64,000 nucleotides of DNA from Saccharothrix luteola (GCF_020859565.1 NZ_JAJHUO010000030.1:31520-95519); one strand, 5' to 3'. Counted from the stretch's first letter, positions 1 to 9,679 are shown. A program made the numbers and translations. Notes: generated from the sequence alone by a model not told the origin.

Positions 1-79
1 GTGTGCGGGGGGGCGGGGGGGGCCCGGCCCCCCGGCCGGGGGGGGGCCCCCCCCCCCCCCCGCGGGGCCCCCCCCCACG
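1..79. other. G/C homopolymer block at window edge
   Basis: Almost pure runs of G and C with no codon structure on either strand. The block begins directly after the stop codon of the leftward gene at 80-442, where a transcription terminator would be expected. Two similar blocks occur further on (near 18750 and 27330), also at gene 3' ends. I read this as a collapsed or miscalled GC hairpin rather than biological sequence. Confidence 0.6.
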
Positions 80-442
80 TCACGGTGACGGCGGGCCGAC
101 TTCCAAGTCGCCGCTGTCGGTGTCCTTGATGTACACCCGCACCTTCCGCTCCCTGCCGTCGTCGATGAACGTGCAGGTGAACGTGACGCCTTCCTTGATG
201 GCGATGTGGCCAGGGCACGGCGCCGAGTCCTCGCCACCGCTCCACCCGGTGATCCCGGTGTCGGGGTGCTGCTCGTGGAGCTGGTCGAACACCTTGTGGG
301 ACAGCTCCATGCGGTCGAACGTGCGCAGTTGCTCCAGCCGCACGGTCGCGTTGCCCGAGAGCACCGCGACCGTCAGGACCACCGCGCACACCGCTGTCAC
401 CACGGCCGACAGGGCCATCGTGACGCGCAAGTAGATCGGCAT
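80..442 (-). CDS. DUF4333 family membrane-anchored protein
   Basis: The 120-residue product has one N-terminal hydrophobic segment (about residues 8-30) followed by an extracytoplasmic domain. The C-terminal half carries the pattern APCPG...EGVTFTCTF...V.V.I, that is two cysteines flanking a glycine and a C-terminal beta hairpin, which fits the small secreted or membrane-anchored DUF4333 proteins of actinobacteria. The biochemical role of that family is not known to me. The ATG start immediately precedes the hydrophobic segment. It is divergent from the gene at 541, and its stop lies against the G/C block at the window edge, so the terminator cannot be judged. Confidence 0.65.
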   Translation of the reverse strand: MPIYLRVTMALSAVVTAVCAVVLTVAVLSGNATVRLEQLRTFDRMELSHKVFDQLHEQHPDTGITGWSGGEDSAPCPGHIAIKEGVTFTCTFIDDGRERKVRVYIKDTDSGDLEVGPPSP

Positions 443-528
443 GCGCTCTATCTAGCCGATGAGACGCGATGCCGGGGGCTGATTGGCCGAGCTGTGGCGC
501 AACGGTGCTGTGGCGAGGGTCGCGTCCC

Positions 529-534
529 TAGGAT
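529..534 (+). promoter_or_regulatory. Possible -10 box (TAGGAT) for a leaderless transcript
   Basis: TAGGAT lies six bases before the GTG at 541 and no purine-rich Shine-Dalgarno sequence separates them. This is the arrangement of leaderless actinobacterial genes, in which transcription starts at the first base of the start codon. No good -35 box is visible. Confidence 0.4.
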
Positions 535-540
535 CACACC

Positions 541-1005
541 GTGGAGTACGGCGAGGTGGAGAAGGCGATCCGGGCGGCGGTGGCGACCGCCGACGAGGGT
601 GGCCGGCGGCGGCTCGGTGCGGCCGTGGTCGCCCGGTTGACCGGTGACGTCGAACTGCCCGCGGCGGCCGAGGTGGAGTTCGACGACGACGCGCGGCACG
701 CGTTCGCCGAGGCCTGCGCCGACCCGGCCGGCAGCACGCCCGGGCAGCTGCGGGCCTGGCTGGACCGGATCGACGCGGGCACGCTCGCCGACGGCGACAT
801 GGATCCCCAGGTCACGTTCGCCCTCGAAGCGCTGGACCGCTGGGCCGACTACCTCGCCGACCCGAACCCCGACGCCGTGTCCGACCTGGCGATCGCGAGC
901 CTGAACGAGGTCGACTACCAGGTGTCGGCGGAGCCGGCCGACTTCCTCGGCACGCCGGAGATGGCGGCCGAGTACGCGCGCATCACCGGGCTGCTGCGGG
1001 GCTGA
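541..1005 (+). CDS. Acidic helical protein of unknown function
   Basis: A 154-residue soluble protein rich in Ala, Asp and Glu, mostly predicted helical by eye, with no signal peptide or membrane segment. I do not recognise a domain. It stands alone, divergent from the DUF4333 gene and convergent with the DinB gene, with only four bases between the stop codons. The GTG start is preferred because a TAGGAT box sits at exactly leaderless distance. Coding character is good: strong third-position GC and no rare codons. Confidence 0.6.
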   Translation: MEYGEVEKAIRAAVATADEGGRRRLGAAVVARLTGDVELPAAAEVEFDDDARHAFAEACADPAGSTPGQLRAWLDRIDAGTLADGDMDPQVTFALEALDRWADYLADPNPDAVSDLAIASLNEVDYQVSAEPADFLGTPEMAAEYARITGLLRG

Positions 1006-1009
1006 CCGC

Positions 1010-1573
1010 TCAGTCCCGCGCCTCGCGGGCGACGCGTTCCAGCTTCGCGTGGTAGGTCTCCCAGTGCACCGACGGCAGGTTGTCGCTGTCCGCGCGCAGG
1101 CCGGCCGTGCCGTCGATCAGCTCGCGGACGATGTCGGCGTGGCCCGCGTGCCGGTTGGTCTCGGCGATCACGTGGACGAGGACGAAGTGGAGGGTGACCG
1201 CGCTGCGGTCCTCCGGCCACCACGGGACGGTGCCCGGCGCGTCCAGGTCCAGCGCCTCGATCGTCCCGTCCGCGTGCGCGCAGGCACGGCGGTACAGGGA
1301 GGCGATGTCCTCACGGGACTCCTCCGCCGTCGCCCACATGTCCACATTGGGCTCGTCGTCGAAGCCCGCCCACGGCAGCGGCTCGGGGAACGGGCGGTCG
1401 AACGTCTCGCCGAAGTAGCCGACCTCGACCCCCGCCAGGTGCTTGACCAGGCCCAACAGGTTCGTCCCCGTCGGCGTCAACGGGCGGCGCACGTCGTAGG
1501 GCGACAGTCCTTCCAGCTTCCACAGCATCGCTTCACGCGCGGTCCGGAGGTAGCGGTGCAGGTCGGACTTCAC
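1010..1573 (-). CDS. DinB / DUF664 family protein
   Basis: This 187-residue protein matches the DinB four-helix-bundle family: the N-terminal stretch (...LTPTGTNLLGLVKHLAGVEVGYFG) and a C-terminal HF.L.HVIAETNRHAGHADIVRELIDG segment carry the histidines that usually bind a divalent metal. Members act as metal-dependent thiol transferases or remain uncharacterised. The start is the GTG at 1571-1573, which overlaps the stop of the upstream TetR gene as GTGA, so the two are almost certainly co-translated. The coupling suggests that the TetR protein controls this enzyme; the substrate is unknown. Confidence 0.8.
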   Translation of the reverse strand: MKSDLHRYLRTAREAMLWKLEGLSPYDVRRPLTPTGTNLLGLVKHLAGVEVGYFGETFDRPFPEPLPWAGFDDEPNVDMWATAEESREDIASLYRRACAHADGTIEALDLDAPGTVPWWPEDRSAVTLHFVLVHVIAETNRHAGHADIVRELIDGTAGLRADSDNLPSVHWETYHAKLERVAREARD

Positions 1574-2157
1574 GAAGAACCTTCCGAAACGGGGCGCAGG
1601 GACGCGAGCAGCAGGTCCGCGAAGTGCCGGCCGACCTGCTTGGCCGACAACGGCCCGTCGGCGCTGTACCACTGGCCGAGGTGGTGGACGGTGCCGAAGA
1701 AGTAGTGCACGGTCAGGTCCGCGGGCACGTCCGCGCGGAACACGCCGGCGGCCTGCCCCTCCTCCACCAGCGACCGGAACCGCTCGTGGTAGCGCCGCCG
1801 TTCCGCCCGCATCTCGCGCCGCTTGTCCTCGGCGAGGTGGTCGGCCGACCGGAAGTACACGCGCGCCTGGTCGAAGTTGTCCACCGACGTGACCACGACG
1901 TCGACCGCCGCCGCGTGCAGCCGCTCGGCCACCGGCGCGGACCCGGACGCGAAGTGGTCCAGCCGCTCGGTCTGCATCCGCAGCAGGCTGCCGTAGATCT
2001 CGTGCAGCAGGTCGTCCTTGGACCCGAAGTAGTGGTACATGGCGCCCTTGGTGACGCCCGCCAGGTCCACGATGTCCTGCACCGCGACCCGGTCGAAGCC
2101 CTTGGCGGCGAACAACCGCGTCGCGGCGTCGATCAGCCGCTCCGGTACCGATGCCAT
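1570..2157 (-). CDS. TetR family transcriptional regulator
   Basis: A 195-residue regulator. Residues 8-55 form the TetR helix-turn-helix (RLIDAATRLFAAKGFDRVAVQDIVDLAGVTKGAMYHYFGSK); the rest is the helical ligand-binding domain. It starts at ATG 2157 and its stop overlaps the GTG start of the DinB gene, making a two-gene unit. The C-terminal part resembles regulators of acyl-CoA or fatty-acid genes only in general form. No clean palindrome is obvious in the 22 bases before the next upstream gene. Confidence 0.85.
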   Translation of the reverse strand: MASVPERLIDAATRLFAAKGFDRVAVQDIVDLAGVTKGAMYHYFGSKDDLLHEIYGSLLRMQTERLDHFASGSAPVAERLHAAAVDVVVTSVDNFDQARVYFRSADHLAEDKRREMRAERRRYHERFRSLVEEGQAAGVFRADVPADLTVHYFFGTVHHLGQWYSADGPLSAKQVGRHFADLLLASLRPVSEGSS

Positions 2158-2179
2158 GCGCCAAGCATCGCACGCCCGA

Positions 2180-2947
2180 TCACTGGAACATCGCGATCGG
2201 CCGGATGACCAGTTGCCGGGAGTCCGCCTTCCACGCCTGGACCTTGCCGAGGCAGCGCGCCTGGAAGCCGCCCTCGGGCACGACGTCGTCGCGCAGGCCG
2301 GCGTTGTAGCACTCCACCCGCACCTGCGGGCCCGCCTCGGGGTCGTCCGGGTCGCCGAACGGCGCGAGGAACACCGTCGTGCCGTCGCCGTCGGACGCGA
2401 CCCGGAACACGCCCTTCACCGACACGTACGAGTCGATCCGCCGCAGCCGCACCACGTCGACCGGCTCCACGTGCTGCTCCAGGTGCTGCTCCAACGCCGT
2501 GTTCCGCCGCACGGACAGGTCGCGCAGGTCGACGTGCACGACACCGGACGCCGCCTCCAGCGCGTCCAGCAGCACGCCGACCACCGCGATCGGCTCGTAC
2601 TGCTCGATGTAGGTCTTCACCACCTCGCGCCCGGACGTCCGCGCGCCCTCCACGCCCAGGTCAAGGCCCTTCAACGCGATCTTGCCGTCCTTGGTGACGC
2701 CGACCCGGTCCACGACCTCCTTGGTCATCGCATCGCCGTACCGCCCGACCTGGTAGAGGTCCATCACGGACTTCTCGTGCAGGTAGATGGTCAGCCCGGG
2801 CACCTCGCGCGACGGGGTGAACCGGTGCCGCGACCGCCACGCCCACACGCCGACGCCGAGTGCGACGACGAGCGCCAGCGCGGTCACGATCCACAGCACC
2901 GCCCACGGCCACCACACCGACCACCACAGCGCTCTATCGACAGCCAC
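2180..2947 (-). CDS. Single-pass membrane protein of unknown function
   Basis: The 255-residue product has a Trp-rich N terminus and one transmembrane segment (about residues 10-36) followed by a soluble domain of roughly 215 residues that begins LTIYLHEKSVMDLYQ. The soluble part alternates strands and helices and looks folded; I recall DUF6414-like proteins with a comparable opening but cannot confirm the match. It is the last gene of a three-gene operon and its start overlaps the end of the vWA lipoprotein gene by 14 bases, so it probably acts with that complex at the membrane. Confidence 0.6.
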   Translation of the reverse strand: MAVDRALWWSVWWPWAVLWIVTALALVVALGVGVWAWRSRHRFTPSREVPGLTIYLHEKSVMDLYQVGRYGDAMTKEVVDRVGVTKDGKIALKGLDLGVEGARTSGREVVKTYIEQYEPIAVVGVLLDALEAASGVVHVDLRDLSVRRNTALEQHLEQHVEPVDVVRLRRIDSYVSVKGVFRVASDGDGTTVFLAPFGDPDDPEAGPQVRVECYNAGLRDDVVPEGGFQARCLGKVQAWKADSRQLVIRPIAMFQ

Positions 2948-4400
2948 GGATCTCCTTCACCGCCTCCAGCAGCGACCCGGAGCCGGCGTCGACCACGCGC
3001 CCGCCGGTCGCCCGCGCCACCCGGTCCAACTCCACCGGGTCGGCCTCGCCGAACCGGATCGCGTACGTGCGCGCCGGCGGGTCCGGCCACGCGGCCAGGA
3101 ACTCGTCCGCGCTCATCCCCGCGTTGTTCTCGCCGTCGGTCATCAGCACCACCGCGCCGTCGCCGACGATCCGGTAGGCGTGGTCCAGCGCCGACCAGAT
3201 CGCCGTGCCGCTGTCCGACAGCCCGGCCGTCGTCAACGCGGTGGCCAGCGCTTCCAGATCCGCAGCGCTTCCGATGACGACGGAACGCTCCTCCAGCACG
3301 GAGCCCGCGAACCGCACCAGCACGACCGTCTCCCCCAGCCGGAACCGGTCGAACCCGCCTGCCCGGCTCAACGTCGCGAACGCCTCCCGCAGCCCGGCGA
3401 TCCGCGCGCCCTCCATGGACGTCGAGTGGTCGAGCACGAACACCACCCTGGTGGACTGACCGGCCCGGTCGTAGGCGGCGAGCAGGGTGTCCACGACCTC
3501 CTGCGTGCCGGGGAAGTACAGCCCGGTGCCGATCGGCTCACGCAGCTTCTCCGTGCGCTCGACCTGCGGATCCACCGGCCTGCGGTGCGTGCGTTCCATG
3601 ATCGAGCGCTGGGCGGACGGCGCGCGCAGCCACTGCGCCACCCGGTCGTACGCGGCCCGCTTGTCCGGCTTGAGCAGCATCAACGGGTAGTCGGACAGCA
3701 CGATGCCGTCCCTCGGGTACACGACCGCCAACGGCTCGCGCAGCTGCCCGGACGCGTTGAGCGACAGCACGGTCGACTCGTACGCGACCACGGCGTCCAC
3801 CTCGTCCTGCCGCCGCACGTACTCGTCACCGACCTCCGCCGCGCCGGACGCGCCGAACGCCCGTCCGGTCAGGAACCCCTGGAGCTTGTCGCAGGTCACG
3901 TCCTCGGCACGCAGCGCCGCACCGGTGCCCGCGGCGGCCGTCGCGACCCCGATCAACGCCGCCATCCCGCTGCCCGACACCCTCGGGTCGGCCATCCCGA
4001 ACCGCAGCTCCCCCGCCGCCGCGCGGCTCGCCACGTCGGCCCACGACGCGTCGCGCAACCCGTCCGCCTTGCCCGCCTTCACGCCCAGCACGAGCGGCGA
4101 CAGCATGGTGCTGGCGGACAGCGGCAGGTCGGCGCCCGTCAGCCTCAGGTACCGGTTCGTGGCCAGCCACGCCAGGTCGTGGTCCACGCCCGCGGCCAGC
4201 TCCGCGCTCGCCCGCACGGTGCCGCGGTGGTCCAGCTTCAGCTCCACCCCGGTGTCCCGGCGCAGGTCCGCCAGCACGGGCGCGAGGTCGGCCAGCTCCG
4301 AGCTGGCCAGCACGGTCAGCGTGACCGCGTCGGGCCTGGCGGGGGCGCAGCCGGCGAGGAACGCCGCGACCAGCAGCGCCACGGCCAGGGCAGCCCTCAC
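2934..4400 (-). CDS. Lipoprotein fusing a substrate-binding-protein fold to a vWA domain
   Basis: A 488-residue protein. The N terminus is a lipoprotein signal (hydrophobic stretch ending LAGC). Residues about 25-310 resemble a type 2 periplasmic binding protein (TVLASSELADLAPVLADLRRDTGVEL..., AVVAYESTVL). Residues about 320-488 form a von Willebrand A domain with the MIDAS pattern DHSTS, a threonine, and MTDGENN. The GTG start at 4398-4400 overlaps the previous stop as GTGA. Family knowledge: SBP-vWA fusions occur in actinobacteria but their ligand is unknown. The neighbours, another binding-protein-like membrane protein and an unknown membrane protein, point to one envelope complex. Confidence 0.8.
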   Translation of the reverse strand: MRAALAVALLVAAFLAGCAPARPDAVTLTVLASSELADLAPVLADLRRDTGVELKLDHRGTVRASAELAAGVDHDLAWLATNRYLRLTGADLPLSASTMLSPLVLGVKAGKADGLRDASWADVASRAAAGELRFGMADPRVSGSGMAALIGVATAAAGTGAALRAEDVTCDKLQGFLTGRAFGASGAAEVGDEYVRRQDEVDAVVAYESTVLSLNASGQLREPLAVVYPRDGIVLSDYPLMLLKPDKRAAYDRVAQWLRAPSAQRSIMERTHRRPVDPQVERTEKLREPIGTGLYFPGTQEVVDTLLAAYDRAGQSTRVVFVLDHSTSMEGARIAGLREAFATLSRAGGFDRFRLGETVVLVRFAGSVLEERSVVIGSAADLEALATALTTAGLSDSGTAIWSALDHAYRIVGDGAVVLMTDGENNAGMSADEFLAAWPDPPARTYAIRFGEADPVELDRVARATGGRVVDAGSGSLLEAVKEIRGCR

Positions 4401-5581
4401 AGCGGCACCCCGTCCCGGCAGCGGCCGACCTCCGCGATCATCGTCATCAGGTCCTCGGACTTGGGCAGGAACGCCTCCGTGTCGCCCGCGCCCGGGTCCG
4501 GCACCTCGATGCCGCGTTCGGCCAGCACGGTGCCCACCGAGGCGCTGCCCGCCCGGCCGAGGCGGAAGCCGAGCTCCAGCGCGCGCCGTTGCAGGTCGGC
4601 GTTCTCGTTCAGCAGCCGGCCGACCTTCTCCCCCGCCTCGCTGAACGCGATCAGCCACGGCTCGGCGTGGTGGTGGGCGTCGGGGTAGAGCAGCACGCGG
4701 TCGCGGTCGACCGACCCGGTCCGCTCCTTGGTGCGGATCTGGTAGGCCAGGTACTGGTGCTCGTAGATGACGCCGACGGGGGCGAACGTGCGGCCGTCGG
4801 GCCCGAAGAACGTGCGGCCGATGCCCGCGCCGAACTGGCCCTCGACCTCGAACAGCGGCTTGATCCGCGCCCCGACCGCCTTGGCGTCGGCCGAGGTCGG
4901 CACGTTGCGGCCGTTGGCGGCGAAGGCCACCAGCGCGAGGTAGGCGGCGCCCGAGTACGCCCGGCACGGGTCCGGCGACTGGGCGATGATCCGGTTCCCG
5001 TTCTTCAGCCCGCCGCCCTCGATCTGGGCCCAGGTCGTGCCCTCGAGGGTCAGGTCGACGAAGTCCTGCATCCTCAGCGAGTAGTACAGCCCGTCGTCAC
5101 CCGGCTGCGGGTCCGCCACGCCTCGCGCGTCCAGCGCTTCCGCGTAGTCGCGGAACGCGGCGACCACCAGTGGCGTGGTGAAGGGGTAGAACGGGGTGCC
5201 GCCCACCTTGTCGTGGATCTGCCGCGCCGTGACCTGGCCCGAGGGCATGACGAAGTCGAACGCCGCGACCTCCTCGGTCCTGGGGATCTCCTGCGAGCCG
5301 CCGGAGTCGGTCAGGTGGACCTGGATCCCGTTGGCCAGCAGGATGCGGCGGACCTGGTCGTCGGAGAAGAACTCGACCTTCGAGGCCATCATCGCCCGGA
5401 CGATCGTGATGCTCTGGAACGGCAGCGCGGCGACGCCGTTGGCGAACAGGGCGATGGCGCCGACGAGCGCCACGCCCGCCGAGATGCCGAACGGCAGCAG
5501 GAAGCGCTTGCGCCGGAACACCGATCTCGGCGGGTCGAGGATGACTAATGCGGGCTCTTCGGTCGAGCTCTTCACGACCAC
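4397..5581 (-). CDS. Membrane-anchored substrate-binding-protein-like protein
   Basis: The 394-residue product has a short cytoplasmic tail, one transmembrane helix (about residues 28-52) and a large extracytoplasmic domain. That domain has the feel of a periplasmic binding protein (FPQ-like openings, PFYPFTTPLVVAAFRDYAEAL, GLYYSLRMQDFVDLTLEGTTWAQI), including the motif that in ABC-type binding proteins follows the first lobe. It opens an operon with the SBP-vWA lipoprotein (GTGA overlap). No ABC permease or ATPase is nearby, so a classical uptake role is unlikely; a sensory or structural role is inferred. Confidence 0.65.
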   Translation of the reverse strand: MVVKSSTEEPALVILDPPRSVFRRKRFLLPFGISAGVALVGAIALFANGVAALPFQSITIVRAMMASKVEFFSDDQVRRILLANGIQVHLTDSGGSQEIPRTEEVAAFDFVMPSGQVTARQIHDKVGGTPFYPFTTPLVVAAFRDYAEALDARGVADPQPGDDGLYYSLRMQDFVDLTLEGTTWAQIEGGGLKNGNRIIAQSPDPCRAYSGAAYLALVAFAANGRNVPTSADAKAVGARIKPLFEVEGQFGAGIGRTFFGPDGRTFAPVGVIYEHQYLAYQIRTKERTGSVDRDRVLLYPDAHHHAEPWLIAFSEAGEKVGRLLNENADLQRRALELGFRLGRAGSASVGTVLAERGIEVPDPGAGDTEAFLPKSEDLMTMIAEVGRCRDGVPL

Positions 5582-5664
5582 GGAACTCCCCCGTGCGGAC
5601 GGCGATCTCCCCTGCCTACGAGGCTAGATCGTCGCGCCGCCGCGGTGGGTTACAAGTCGGGAGG

Positions 5665-6426
5665 TCAGCCGCCGAGCGTCACGCCGCCGTCGACCACGAA
5701 CGTCGCGCCGGTGGTGTAGCCGCCCGCCGCCGACGCCAGGAAGACGACGGCCGCGGCCAGTTCCTCCGGGTCGCCCACCCGGCCCAGCGGCAGCCGGGAG
5801 ATGTGCGCTTCGAGGTAGCCCTCGGGGTACTGGTCGGTCATCTCGGAGGCGAAGTAGCCGGGCGCGAGCGCGTTGACCCGGATGCCCTTGCGGCCGGTCC
5901 ACTGCTGCGCCAGGTCGCGGGTCAGGCCGAGCAGACCCGCCTTGGACGCGGAGTAGGCCGCCTGCGGCAGGCCGCCCGAGACGAGGCCCAGCACGCTGGA
6001 GACGTTGACGATCGATCCACCGTTCGCCATCACGGCCGCCGCCGCCTGCGCCATCCAGTACGCGCCGTTGAGGTTGACGTCCATGACGCCGAGGAACTGC
6101 TCGGGCGTCTCCCGGGACGCGGGCACCGCCGACGCCACGCCCGCGTTGTTCACCAGCACGTGCACCGGGCCGAACTCCGCCGCCGCACGCGCCACCTCAC
6201 GGCAGTCGTCCGGCTGCGCCACGTCCGCCTGCACGATCAGGGCACGTCGACCGGCGCCCTCCACCAGCCGCGCGGTGTCCTTGAGCCGATCCACCCGCCG
6301 TGCGGCGAGCACGACGTCCGCGCCCGCCTCGGCCAGGCCCTTGGCGAACGCCACACCGAGGCCCGAGGACGCGCCGGTGACGATCGCGACCTGCCCGTCC
6401 AGCCGGAACTTGTCCAGGATTCCCAT
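5665..6426 (-). CDS. Short-chain dehydrogenase/reductase
   Basis: A 253-residue classical SDR. The dinucleotide-binding motif TGASSGLG is at residues 17-24, NNAG near 92, the catalytic Ser in NVSSVLG and the YSASK pair about 14 residues later; the C terminus ends with a VDGG segment typical of FabG-like enzymes. It is the third gene of a unit with an acyl-CoA dehydrogenase and a thiolase: its ATG directly abuts the thiolase stop. This context suggests 3-hydroxyacyl-CoA dehydrogenation in a beta-oxidation-like pathway, but the substrate is inferred. Confidence 0.85.
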   Translation of the reverse strand: MGILDKFRLDGQVAIVTGASSGLGVAFAKGLAEAGADVVLAARRVDRLKDTARLVEGAGRRALIVQADVAQPDDCREVARAAAEFGPVHVLVNNAGVASAVPASRETPEQFLGVMDVNLNGAYWMAQAAAAVMANGGSIVNVSSVLGLVSGGLPQAAYSASKAGLLGLTRDLAQQWTGRKGIRVNALAPGYFASEMTDQYPEGYLEAHISRLPLGRVGDPEELAAAVVFLASAAGGYTTGATFVVDGGVTLGG

Positions 6427-7629
<1,203 letters not shown>

Positions 7630-7645
7630 GGCGGTGCTCCTGTGT

Positions 7646-8791
7646 CTAGAGGCCGAGGTCGCGGCCGATGAGTTCCTTCATGATCTCGTTGGAGCCGGCC
7701 CAGATCCGGGTCACCCGGGCGTCCATCCAGGCGCGCGCCACGCGGTACTCGGTCATGTAGCCGTAACCGCCGTGCAGCTGCACGCACGCGTCGATGACGT
7801 CGTTCTGCACGTCCGCGCTCCACCACTTGGCCTTCGCCGCGTCCACGGCGGTCAGCTCACGGCGGGTGTGCGCGTCGGTGCACTGGTCCAGGAACGCCTG
7901 CGTCACGTCGATCCTGGTGACCAGCTCGGCGAGGGTGAACTTGTTGTGCTGGAACGAGCCGATGGCCTGGCCGAACGCCTTGCGCTCCTTGGTGTACTCG
8001 ATCGTCTCCAGCAGGATCTGCTTGGCGTGGGCCAGGTTGGAGATCGCGCCGCCGAGGCGTTCCTGCGGCAGGCGTTCCATCATGTAGATGAAGCCCTGGT
8101 CGACCTCGCCGATGACGTTCTCGGCCGGAATCCGCACGTCCTCGAAGAACAGCTCGGCGGTGTCGGACTCGGGCTGGCCGACCTTGTCCAGCTTGCGGCC
8201 CCGCTCGAAGCCCTTCATCCCGGTCTCGACGGCGAACAGGGTGATGCCCCTGGCCTTCTTCTCCGGGCTGGTGCGTGCGGCGACGACGATCATGTCGGCC
8301 GAGAAGCCGTTGGTGATGAACGTCTTGGAGCCGTTGAGGATCCAGTCGTCGCCTTGCTTCACGGCGTTGCTCTTGAGCGCGGCCAGGTCGGAGCCGCCGG
8401 AGGGCTCGGTCATGCCGATGCCGGTCGTCATCTCGCCCGAGCAGAACCTCGGCAGCCAGCGCTGCTTCTGCTCGTCGGTGCACAGGTCGACCAGGTAGGG
8501 CGCGACGACGTCGCCGTGGATGCCCAGGCAGGACGACATGCCGGCGCTGACCTTGGACAGCTCCTCGCCCAGCACGGCGTTGAACCGGTAGTCGTTCGCG
8601 CCGCTGCCGCCGTGCTCCTCGGGGACCTCCAGGCCGAGCAGGCCCTGCTTGCCCGCTTCGAGCCACACGTCGCGGTCGATGTGGCGTTGCTCCACGAACC
8701 GCTCGTAGTTCGGGGTGAGGGTGCGGTCGCAGAACGCCCGCGCGGTCTCGCGGAACGCTTCGTGGTCGGGTTCGAACAGCGAGCGGCGCAC
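7646..8791 (-). CDS. Acyl-CoA dehydrogenase (long-chain type)
   Basis: A 381-residue FAD-dependent acyl-CoA dehydrogenase. Family signatures include GIGMTEPSGGSDLAALKS, WILNGSKTFITNG and the C-terminal GGYGYMTEYRVARAW...RIWAGSNEIMKELIGR. Where medium-chain enzymes have the catalytic Glu (YEG), this protein has Ala, as in long-chain and isovaleryl-type members, whose base lies on another helix. I chose GTG at 8791 because GGAGG lies eight bases upstream; an in-frame ATG at 8806 is possible. First gene of the unit with thiolase and SDR, divergent from a TetR gene across two perfect palindromes. Confidence 0.88.
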   Translation of the reverse strand: MRRSLFEPDHEAFRETARAFCDRTLTPNYERFVEQRHIDRDVWLEAGKQGLLGLEVPEEHGGSGANDYRFNAVLGEELSKVSAGMSSCLGIHGDVVAPYLVDLCTDEQKQRWLPRFCSGEMTTGIGMTEPSGGSDLAALKSNAVKQGDDWILNGSKTFITNGFSADMIVVAARTSPEKKARGITLFAVETGMKGFERGRKLDKVGQPESDTAELFFEDVRIPAENVIGEVDQGFIYMMERLPQERLGGAISNLAHAKQILLETIEYTKERKAFGQAIGSFQHNKFTLAELVTRIDVTQAFLDQCTDAHTRRELTAVDAAKAKWWSADVQNDVIDACVQLHGGYGYMTEYRVARAWMDARVTRIWAGSNEIMKELIGRDLGL

Positions 8792-8807
8792 TCTCGTTTC
8801 CTCCATA

Positions 8808-8841
8808 CTAAGCGGTTGCTTAGGTCTAAGCGTGTGCTTAG
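8808..8841. promoter_or_regulatory. Two TetR-type operators (CTAAGC-N4-GCTTAG)
   Basis: Two perfect 16-base palindromes, CTAAGCGGTTGCTTAG (8808-8823) and CTAAGCGTGTGCTTAG (8826-8841), stand 18 bases apart between the divergent acyl-CoA dehydrogenase and TetR genes. A near-identical copy lies at 11036-11051 before the carboxylase gene. The placement fits autoregulation and control of both acyl-CoA operons by the TetR protein at 8882. Confidence 0.8.
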
Positions 8842-8881
8842 CCTGCGGTATCGTTCGGGTTCGTGTCAAGGAGGGCCGGCT

Positions 8882-9499
8882 GTGACGACGACCAGTGGTG
8901 AGTTCGCGCTCCTGGATGAGACGTGGTCCTCGGTGACGCCGCCGGCGGCCAGGCGGATGCTGATCGCCGCCGCCGCCGCGTTCTCGGTGCGGGGGTACCA
9001 CGCGACGACGACCCGTGACATCGCGGCGCAGGCCGGCATGTCACCCGCCGCGGTCTACATCCACTACCGGTCCAAAGAGGAACTGCTGTTCCAGATCTCG
9101 CGGGTCGGGCACGCGACGTCGTTGTCGGTGCTGACGGGTGTGTCCGAGGTGGACCCGGTGGCGCGGCTGGCGGCGGCCGTGCGGGCGTTCGCGTCGTGGC
9201 ACGCCGAGTACCACACGACGGCGCGGGTCGTGCAGTACGAGTTGAGCGCGTTGACGCCGGAGCACCTGGCCGAGGTGGTGGAGCTGCGGCGGCGGATCGA
9301 GGCGGCGGTGCGGGACATGATCTCCGCCGGCGTGACCGCGGGCGTGTTCGACGTGCCGGACGTGCGCGGGGCGACCCTGGCGGTGCTCTCGCTGTGCATC
9401 GACGTGGCCCGCTGGTACCAACCTTCCAGCCGCCGCACCCCCGCCGAGATCGGCGACCTCTACTCGGACCTGGTCCTCCGCATGCTCCGCACCCCCTGA
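8882..9499 (+). CDS. TetR regulator, likely master of the acyl-CoA regulon
   Basis: A 205-residue TetR protein. The helix-turn-helix spans about residues 20-66 (RRMLIAAAAAFSVRGYHATTTRDIAAQAGMSPAAVYIHYRSKEELL). The GTG start follows a strong GGAGG at about ten bases. The gene is divergent from the acyl-CoA dehydrogenase operon over two palindromes. Its form and location match regulators such as KstR- or FasR-like proteins that release DNA on binding an acyl-CoA; the actual ligand is not deducible. The third palindrome 2.2 kb away, before the carboxylase, extends its probable regulon. Confidence 0.87.
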   Translation: MTTTSGEFALLDETWSSVTPPAARRMLIAAAAAFSVRGYHATTTRDIAAQAGMSPAAVYIHYRSKEELLFQISRVGHATSLSVLTGVSEVDPVARLAAAVRAFASWHAEYHTTARVVQYELSALTPEHLAEVVELRRRIEAAVRDMISAGVTAGVFDVPDVRGATLAVLSLCIDVARWYQPSSRRTPAEIGDLYSDLVLRMLRTP

Positions 9500-9504
9500 A
9501 CCCG

Positions 9505-9677
9505 CGAGAGTCCTACGTTCAAGGCTCGAGAGTCCTACGTTCAGGCACCCCGAGTTCAACGCTCAGCGCACTGCCGCGGCCGGCTTGGGCGTTCCGAGTG
9601 TTGAACTCAGGTGTTCCGAACGTAGGACTCTCGCGTTCCGAACGTAGGACTCTCGCGTCCTGGAGGTAGGACTCTCG
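9505..9677. repeat. Intergenic inverted-repeat cluster
   Basis: The 16-base word CGAGAGTCCTACGTTC occurs at 9505-9520 and 9527-9542, and its reverse complement at 9618-9633 and 9640-9655, with a degenerate third copy at 9662-9677. Inside, GAGTTCAAC (9552-9560) pairs with GTTGAACTC (9600-9608). The whole element can fold into a long hairpin between two convergent genes, so it could act as a two-way terminator; the regular copies also look like a dispersed genomic repeat. Confidence 0.85.
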
Positions 9678-9679
9678 GG

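Noticed and set aside
1310..1523. Short antisense frame within the DinB gene
   Set aside because: Low-complexity product lying wholly inside a gene with clear family features.
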